A DNA stretch of 64,000 nucleotides from Topomyia yanbarensis (taxonomy: Eukaryota > Arthropoda > Insecta > Diptera > Culicidae), in the NCBI RefSeq assembly GCF_030247195.1, contig NC_080670.1, positions 160,714,080 to 160,778,079 of the forward strand, given 5' to 3'. Below the pieces are notes generated by a model. It was not told the origin of the DNA and searched no databases. It saw nothing but the letters and a program-made list of their open reading frames with translations. This document shows positions 56,989 to 64,000 of the stretch, one piece after another; position 1 is the stretch's first letter; each line of letters opens with the position of its first letter. The position numbers and the translations under genes were made by a program.

Positions 56989-57153
56989 TACCCGATCAGA
57001 ATGTAATAACAAGAATATAACAGAATGCAATTTTCGTAGTATGCTGTGTTATAAATCTGGTCTCGTTAGTAGTTAAAATAACCGAAAAGTATAACAAGTA
57101 ACACTGCAGGATATAGTTTTAAAATGTTTTTGTTATGTGTTTCTGATCAGGTA
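56989..57153. mobile_element. MITE-like insertion of 161 bp with TA target duplication
   Basis: The insertion starts CCCGATCAGAA (56991) and ends TTCTGATCAGG (57151), so the first 11 bases of each end match with one difference. TA flanks both ends (56989-56990 and 57152-57153). The interior is unrelated to the surrounding minisatellite and has no coding capacity. TA duplication and short inverted ends fit a non-autonomous element mobilised by a Tc1/mariner-type transposase. No matching autonomous copy is recognised here. Confidence 0.8.
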
Positions 57154-59262
57154 ATTACACATAAAAATCGACGTAAGATTCAACGTGGAATTGGCGTTAA
57201 TTCCGATGCATATTTCAAGTGAAACTTCACGTGATATTCCATGTGAGATTCCATGTAAATTTTACGTGAACTCCGCGGGAAATTCACGTGAAATCTTTCC
57301 TGAAATCCCATGTGAAATTCGACGTGACATTCCACGTGAAATTCTTTGTAAATTTTGAGGAGAAATTCCGCGTGACGTACCGTACCGCTGTATTTCACGT
57401 AGAATTTCAGGTGGAATTTCACGTGGACTCACATAAAATAATAAGTTTAATTGCACAAGGAATCCTACATGAAATCCCACATGAATTCATGTGAAATTCC
57501 ACCTGGAAATTCACTTAAATTCCAAGTGAAATTCCATGTAGTTTTCCACATGACCCTCAATGTGAAATTCCATGCAAAATTCAACGTACAATTCATCGTC
57601 AAACCTCATGTGAAATTCCACATGAAATTTCGTGTGAAATTTTACGCAAAATACCACATGAAAATGCACATGAAATTCCACTTAAAATTTCGCCCCAAGT
57701 TCCAGGAAAAATTGCATTTTGAATCTTTGCATAAAATTCCATGTGTTTCCGTTAGTTCACATGGAACTTTAAAAGAAATTCCACTTCAAATTCCACATGA
57801 TATTCAACGTGAGATTCCGCGTGAAATTCAGCGCGGAATTCCACATGACATTCTACATGAAATTACACGTAAAATCCCACGCGAATTACGACGTCAAATC
57901 ACCTGCGAAATTCCACATAAAATTTTACGAGAAATTTCACGTCGAATTTAACTTGGAATGTCGCATGGCGTTTCATACGGAATTTCTCACAAAATTCCTC
58001 GTGAAATTCCGCGTGAAATTTCTCGTGAAATACCGAGCTAAATTTTACGTTAGGTGCAATTTTATGAAAAAATTCATGCGATTTCCGCTTGATAAATTCT
58101 ACGTCGAATGCCACGTGAAATCTCACGTGTGATTTCACGTGAAATTGTGCGTGGAATTTCGTGCGAAATTTCTCGTGGAATGTCAGGCGGAATTTCACTT
58201 TGAATTCCACGTGGAATTTAGCGTGAACCCACGTGAAATCTCATATGAAATTTAAATGAAATGTTACAGAATTCAACTGCTACTGGAATTTCACGTAAAA
58301 ATTCTCGTAGAGTTTCACGTAGAACTTCATGTGGAATCACACGCTAAATTTTACGTAGTTTTCAAATAGAACTTCAAGTAAAATTTTACATAGAATTTCA
58401 CGCTGAATTCTAAGGTAGGACTTCTCGCAAAATTCCACGCCGAATTTTGCATGAAATTTGACATGATATTTTTAAATTCTTCGTGAAATTTCAATTGAGA
58501 TTCCACTAGCAATTTTAAGCGATATTTCCCGTGAAACTCTACGTGGAATTCCACATAGAATTCCACTTGAAATTGTACTCAGAATTCCACTAAAATTCCA
58601 CTGTGAATTTCACTAAAATTCCACGGAAAATTCCCCGTGATATTCCAGGTGAAATTCCCTGTGAAATTCCGCTTGAAATCCTACCTTAAAATATATGCGA
58701 AATACTACCTGAAATTCCACAATAAATATTACGTAAAATCCAGCGTGAAATTCCACAAGAAATTCCATGTGAAATACTACGTACAAGTCCATGTGAAGAA
58801 CGATGTGAGATTCCGTGTGATATCCGACCTAAAACACCACGTGCTATTCCACGTGAAATTCTGCGTTAAATTTTACTTAAATTTTCATGGGAAATTCCAG
58901 GTAAAATTCCTCGTAAAATTCCAGATTAAATAACAGAAAAATTTCATGTGAAATTCCATGCGAAATTTCTCGTAAAATCCTACCTGCAATTTCACGACAA
59001 ATTTGATGGTAAATTTCATATGAAATTTGAGGCGAAATCCGACGCGACGTAACGCTCGACGAGAAAATTCACATGAAAGTTAGCGTGAAATTCCACGTAA
59101 AATTTCAAGCGAAATTCTCCGAGAAATTCAGTTAGAAATTCTACGTGAAATTCTACGCAAAATCCCACCTGAATTTCCACGTGAAATTCCATCAGCAATT
59201 CCATGTGAAATTCCACTTCAAATTCGATACGGAATTCCACGTGAAATCCACGGTGATTTTAC
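57154..59262. repeat. 12-bp minisatellite, consensus CACGTGAAATTC, right block
   Basis: This continues the array on the other side of the MITE for another 2.1 kb. In 57300-57960 and 58620-58920 the plus strand shows GTGAAATTCCAC; in 58130-58560 and 59010-59260 the reverse orientation dominates or is mixed. Unit divergence is high (often 2-4 changes per 12 bp), so the array is old or under weak homogenisation. Confidence 0.95.
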
Positions 59263-60600
59263 TTACTGATCATTTATATCGATAACGTCATAAACATCGG
59301 ATATCGTTGCAAGAAACCCATTCTGTTATGAATTTGGTTTACTTTAGAATTTCTAATCGTTTTGTCCTAATGATCATGCGCCTCCAATACAGTCAAAGTT
59401 TTTACAAATCCTTTCAAGCCTATAACAAGGTATAAAACGAGACGTTGACATTCGAAAAGTAGAGAAAATTACCCAAAATATTCATGTTTTACAGTTCCTA
59501 ACTGTTTCACCCAATTGTACAGAATACCGACGTTTCGGCTCATGCATTTTACCTTCTTTCGGGAATCACAAATGATTCCCAGAAGAAGGCAAACTACATA
59601 AGCCGAAATGTCGGATAAATAGACAACTTTTGTTTTATTAAACCAGATGACTGCATGCCGAACATAATAACATCTGAAATTCAAATCAGTAGGCCTGACT
59701 ACAGAATGCATTTGTGAAAATCGTAGATTTTTTATTAGACCAATTAAGATATATTTGAACAAAAGCAACACACTCAGCACACTTGGCGTATACATTAGAA
59801 TTAAATCACAAATATTGTTCGTCCATTTCCCTTCAAAAGCAAAATTAGTTGTGCTAAACTTGGATTATCATGAAAAGGGTAACATTTATTTCAAGTGAAG
59901 AAATTGTGGGTTCAAAAATGAAAATTATTAAATCATGCTGTTAAAAATCGTATCCTTATTCAGTGTTAATAAAAATTTTATTATTTCATTCAATGCAAGA
60001 TAACTTTATGAGCAATATACGATATCAAAAATTAAATCATAACTATTTGAGGTTTTATTTGGTCTCTGGTCACTGTGCATTAACAGTATGCCAGTTCGAA
60101 AAAACTTTAGCTGCATTGTTACCCACAAACATATATCGACTTTTTCAGGGCCACAACTACAACTTTAACTTCACTTGATAAGTTAGCACTTATTCACTTT
60201 TTTAAAAGAAGAATACCTAACATTTCAATATAGGGATCCTGCTCCAAATTTTGTGGCCGTAATTTTACACGATTTTTTGAACGCGAATATCAGCCGTTGT
60301 ACAGAACAAATTAGATCCCAGCTAGAAATGTGTACGACAATTTTATAACTAATTCCGTAGAATGTGCAATTACTAAAAATATAGGAAATAATGGATTTTG
60401 CCAAAGGAGTAATTATCTGCGCCATGATTGGTCCGTACAATCCAATCAAGCTGCGGGCGCTGCTAGGACTGCCGCTTTGTCATCCAATAAACTGCGACTC
60501 ACGTATAAAAATGGAATATAAAAAAAATCGTCAGTTTGTTTTCTGACGTCGTCGTAGTAGCTGCTACGTTTCATGTCAGCTCAAATTCTTCGGTGGCAAT
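59263..60600. other. Spacer without recognised gene, contains one quasi-palindrome
   Basis: AT-rich DNA, except for the 88-bp quasi-palindrome described at 59527-59614. Open frames on both strands have no protein-like motifs. Confidence 0.5.
59527..59614. repeat. 88-bp quasi-palindrome with GAAACGTCGG-type ends
   Basis: The two arms of about 42 bp differ at roughly seven positions around the centre TCACAAATGA. On each strand an arm reads AGAAGG, then a 12-13 nt segment, then GCCGAAACGTCGG or GCCGAAATGTCGG. The same word GAAACGTCGG closes the motif at 45094-45103. Confidence 0.85.
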
Positions 60601-63010
60601 ATATTCCTTAACTGCTGCCAGCAAACATCATACCATGCAACGTGTTCTGATACACCGGAGTGTATACTGGAATGTGCTTTTTTGTTCGTCTTTTTCTGGC
60701 TAGCAGCAGTTTATAAAGTATAGTTACACTGCCCTGGGAAATTAAATGCGGAAGCCGTCTCCATTCGACTCGGTCCATTGTTGCTTCTCGCCAGCCTCGC
60801 AATCTTCGAAGGGTCCGCAGGACATCCTCTATCTGGTCGATCCACCGTGCTCGCTGTGCGCCCCGTCTTCTTGTCCCTGTAGGGTCGCCCTGAAGAACCA
60901 TCTTCACCGGGTCGTCGTTCGACATTCTTACGACGTGTGCAGCCCACCGCAAACGTCCTATTTTTGCGCTATGCGCGATGGATGGTTCTTCCAGCAGCTG
61001 ATGCAACTCATGGTTCATTCGCCTACGCTACGTTCCGTCTTCCATCTGCACGCCACCATAGACGGTACGCAACACCTTTCGTTCGAAAACTCCAAGGGCG
61101 CGTTGGTCATCCACGAGCATAGTCCAGGTCTCGTGGCCGTAGAGGACCACCGGTCTAATCAGCGACTTGTAGGTAATCAACTTCGTGCGGCGGTGAATTT
61201 TGTTTGACCGGAGCGTCCTCCGGAGTCATCTCTGAATTTCTCTGCTGGTATCATTGTCGGCGGTTACCAGTGAGCTCAACTCGGGATGGGAGGTTCACAT
61301 TGCCGTCTCTAGAACCTCTTCCTCTCATGTATTTTGTCTTTGAAACGTTGATGGCAAGTCCAATCCTGCTGGCTTCAGCTTTCAGTCTGATGTGCGTTTC
61401 CGACATCGCCTTAAAGTTCCGTGCCGTTATATTAATGTCGTCGGCGAAGCCAAGAAGCTGGATGGACTTCCTGAAGATCGTGCCACTCGTGTCTATCCCC
61501 GCTCTTCTTATTACACCTTCTAACACAACGTTGAACAGCAGACACGATAGACCATCACCCTGCCTTAACCCTCTTCGAGATTCAAAGGGACTCGAGAGTG
61601 TCCCTGATACTCGAAAAACGCACATCACCCGATCCATCGTCGCTTTGACTAATCCTGTTAGTTTATCCGGAAAACCGTACTCGTGCATTATCTGCCAGAG
61701 CTGATCGCGATCGATGGTGTCATACGCCGAATTGAAATTCGCGGCACTCCTGCAGAACCTGCCGAATCACGAATATTTGGTCAGTGGTGGCGCTGGAACC
61801 CATGAACCCCGCTTGGTAGTGTCCCATGAACTCCCTTGCAAATGGTGACAATCGGCGGCAAATAATTTGGGAGATGACCTTGTAGGCGGCGTTAAGTAGT
61901 GTGATCGCGCGGTAGTTGCAGCAATCCAACTTGTCACCCTTTTTGTAGATTGTGCAAACGACACCCTCCGTCCACTCTACTGGAAGAATCTCCTCCTCCC
62001 AAATTTTGGCGATTACCCAGTGCAGCGCTCTAGCCAGTGTTTCCCCACCGTATTTTTATATCTCGCTGGGTGGTTGATCTACGCCGCCAGCTTTATTGTT
62101 TTTCAGCCGACCGATCTCCTCCTTGACTTCTTGGAGATCAGGGGCCGGCAGCCTATCGTCTTCTGCGTGTGCTCCAAGATCCGCTGCCATACCGCCTTTG
62201 TCCTCTGCTGCTTCACCGTTGAGGTACTCGTCATAGTACTGCTTCCATCTCTCAATCACCTCACACTCGTTCGTAGGTTGCCGTGTAAGTCCCTGCACAT
62301 ATCGGCTTGCGGAACGTAGCCTTTGCGTGAACTGTTCAGTTTCTCGTAGAACTTCCATGTGACGTTTACGCGGTACAGTTGTTCCATCGCTTCGCGATCT
62401 CGTTCCCCCTGTTGGCGCTTCTTCCTCCGGAGGACCGAGGTTTGCCTGTTCCGTTCTTGTTTTTATCGCTCCACATTCTGTCTCGTACCGTGCTTCAGCA
62501 TCCTCGCGCGTGCTGCATTCTTCTCCTCTATTTCAGAGAAGAATCGCCCGTCGATTAGAACGTGGTCGATTTGGTTTTCGGTGCGTTGGTCAGGTGATCT
62601 TCAGGTGGCTTTGTGGATATCTTTGTGGGAAGAAGGTACTTCGGACTACGATGCCATGGGAGGCTGCGAAGTTCACGCATCGTTGGCCGTTGTCATTCGA
62701 TACGGTGTGCAAGCTGTTTGGCCCGATTAATTAGCCTCCTACCTCCGTCCTACCTGAGCGTTCTTATCACCGATGACGATTTTCAAGTCCCGTTGCGAAC
62801 AGCCGGCGTACACCTCCTCCAGCTTCGCGTATAACGCTTCCTTCCCGTCGTCGGGTCCCATCGTATGGGCAGTGTACGTTGATGATGGTGTAGTTGAAGA
62901 AACGGCCTTTGATCCTCGACTTACACAACCTTGCGTTGATCGGAGTCAATCCAATCATGCGTTGACTCATCCTACCCAGCACTACATAGCCGGTTCCCAG
63001 CTCGTTAGTG
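60600..63010 (-). mobile_element. RTE-clade non-LTR retrotransposon, 5'-truncated
   Basis: A minus-strand element runs from the middle of an APE endonuclease (63005) through RT to the RTE-type C-terminus. It is followed by a short 3' region ending near 60600. RTE elements usually have one long ORF and a very short 3' UTR, which fits. The copy has several frameshifts but retains most of its length. Confidence 0.85.
60741..62990 (-). pseudogene. RTE-clade endonuclease-reverse transcriptase
   Basis: Minus strand, in order. Endonuclease: RMIGLTPINARLCKSRIKGR and FFNYTIINVHCPYDGTRR (62960-62850), a damaged GDFNAQVGR (about 62775), then NDNGQRCVNFAASHGIVVRS and ENQIDHVLIDGRFFSE. The SDH motif is missing because of a deletion to the linker near 62510. 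RT: KNNKAGGVDQPPSEI (62100-62060; 'DGIP' became DQPP), then YRAITLLNAAYKVISQIICR, AGFMGSSATTDQ, RRGLRQGDGLSCLLFNVVLE and LLGFADDINI with both catalytic aspartates (about 61440). C-terminus: GRLRWAAHVVRMSNDDPVKM and RWIDQIEDVLRTL, the RTE hallmark. It nicks DNA and primes reverse transcription at the nick. At least four frame breaks make it inactive. Confidence 0.9.
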
Positions 63011-64000
63011 ATATAGCCTAGTATAAACTGAAATATACTCCATTTTATAACGATTGTTCAAGGCTCAACCATTGAAATGCTCCATTAAAAGTAGTGTCCT
63101 GGTACTACCTACGCACAGTGGGACGAGCCCGGACTTAAGTCCATATGTGAATGTTATGCGATATTCTCGCTAGTATTTTTCTCCTATCAGCTGAGCCATC
63201 AGAGACATTTTTGCGAGATTTTAAGTGATTTGAACGTAAAATGAATTTTTGGCAGCTTTTAAAGGGCGTAATTCAAGTGTTTTTTTGCATAATTTGACCT
63301 TAGGAACTACATACGGTTATTTTCGTTTTTCAAAGAAATGATTGATTTTATGCATTGCATTACTTCACCAAAATTATCGGTGTGATAAAATTACATCATA
63401 AAATCGCCAAAAATAAGTCACTAGTTACTTTTGTTAGTGTTTAGATAACAGTTTGTCATGAATTTTTATTGAATTCAAACTTAAAATGCGATAACAACAA
63501 CGACGCCCGCGAATGCCCGCGATCACGCTATACTCATTCGAAAGCTTTTAATTTTCTCTAAAAAAAACTGTTAATGGAGACGCATGGTTATTACTGATAT
63601 TGAACTTGAATAATCGCTTTATAGCTAGAATAATGACACGAATACATGCACAACTTTCAAATAGTATTGAGAGCATGATCTACACGGGTTTTGCTAGTGA
63701 TCAGGACTAAGAAGCCGAGTGGGAAGTATGTTTTTTTTAGATGGTAGAGGTATTAAGACTGATTGAAAATCAGCAAATATTTTCAACCATCTGAAATAGG
63801 GTATAAAATGTTTCTGGAACTATTTCTTGCTGTCAAATAGAGTGAACACAGTTCAGTTCTAGTCATTTGGTGAGACTATTTTGATCCGAATTTGCATAGC
63901 ACTGACATAGCTTAAGGGTATGCGATATTATCCAAATGAAATAAGTCCATTTTTAAATGAACCATATACACGAAAAAAGGGTTTTGGATTTATTTTCTTT
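63011..64000. other. AT-rich spacer without recognised gene
   Basis: No protein-like ORF, repeat array or RNA gene is seen to the window end. Confidence 0.5.

Noticed and set aside
56291..59240. Many open frames on both strands with VKFH or VEFH repeats, which look like a fibrous protein family
   Set aside because: The 12-bp unit has no stop in most frames, so all frames are open on both strands. There are no starts, splice sites or composition changes expected of a gene.

Overview
This window is eukaryotic and looks like transposon-rich, probably heterochromatic DNA from a dipteran, most likely a mosquito. The reasons are several R1-clade non-LTR retrotransposons, degenerate BEL/Pao elements, a mariner-type transposase with DD37E-like spacing (a clade known from mosquitoes), an interspersed repeat at 1900-2190 that resembles a common mosquito repeat, and long microsatellite and minisatellite tracts. 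The species assignment is inference. I see no intact host gene. The best host-like coding pieces are two minus-strand exons at 3464-3780 and 5459-5715, each with a good splice donor.

Layout. 1-470: 3' end of a non-LTR retrotransposon with a TAA tail. 1052-3250: an inverted repeat enclosing two minus-strand R1-clade fragments. 3464-5715: the possible host exons and a 215-bp TA microsatellite. 6854-6932: a perfect 34-bp foldback. 8764-17965: head-to-tail non-LTR remnants, namely two copies of R1 family 'B', a Jockey-type RT fragment and a nearly complete ORF2 of R1 family 'A'. 17965-22340: no recognised gene. 22341-28760: BEL/Pao gag, RNase H/integrase and protease/RT remnants, with a non-LTR RNase H tail and a DD37E mariner copy among them. 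28760-35585: no recognised gene, with simple repeats and a direct duplication. 35585-41365: the second family A copy (internally deleted), then a family B copy split by a 640-bp solo LTR. 45535-52240: three head-to-tail family B segments. 55385-59262: T-rich repeat, then a 3.2-kb 12-bp minisatellite built on CACGTG and carrying a 161-bp MITE-like insertion with TA target duplication. 60600-63010: a minus-strand RTE-clade retrotransposon.

Nothing here forms an operon or pathway. The logic is one of transposon accumulation: successive insertion, 5' truncation, internal deletion and decay. Families 'A' and 'B' are labels used only here. A has a 37-bp tandem repeat in its 3' UTR. B has roughly 185-200 bp modules in its 3' UTR followed by a short-unit tail. 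Every protein-coding transposon gene seen has stops, frameshifts or deletions, although A at 14812-17520 needs only two stop codons reversed to be open from mid-endonuclease to C-terminus.
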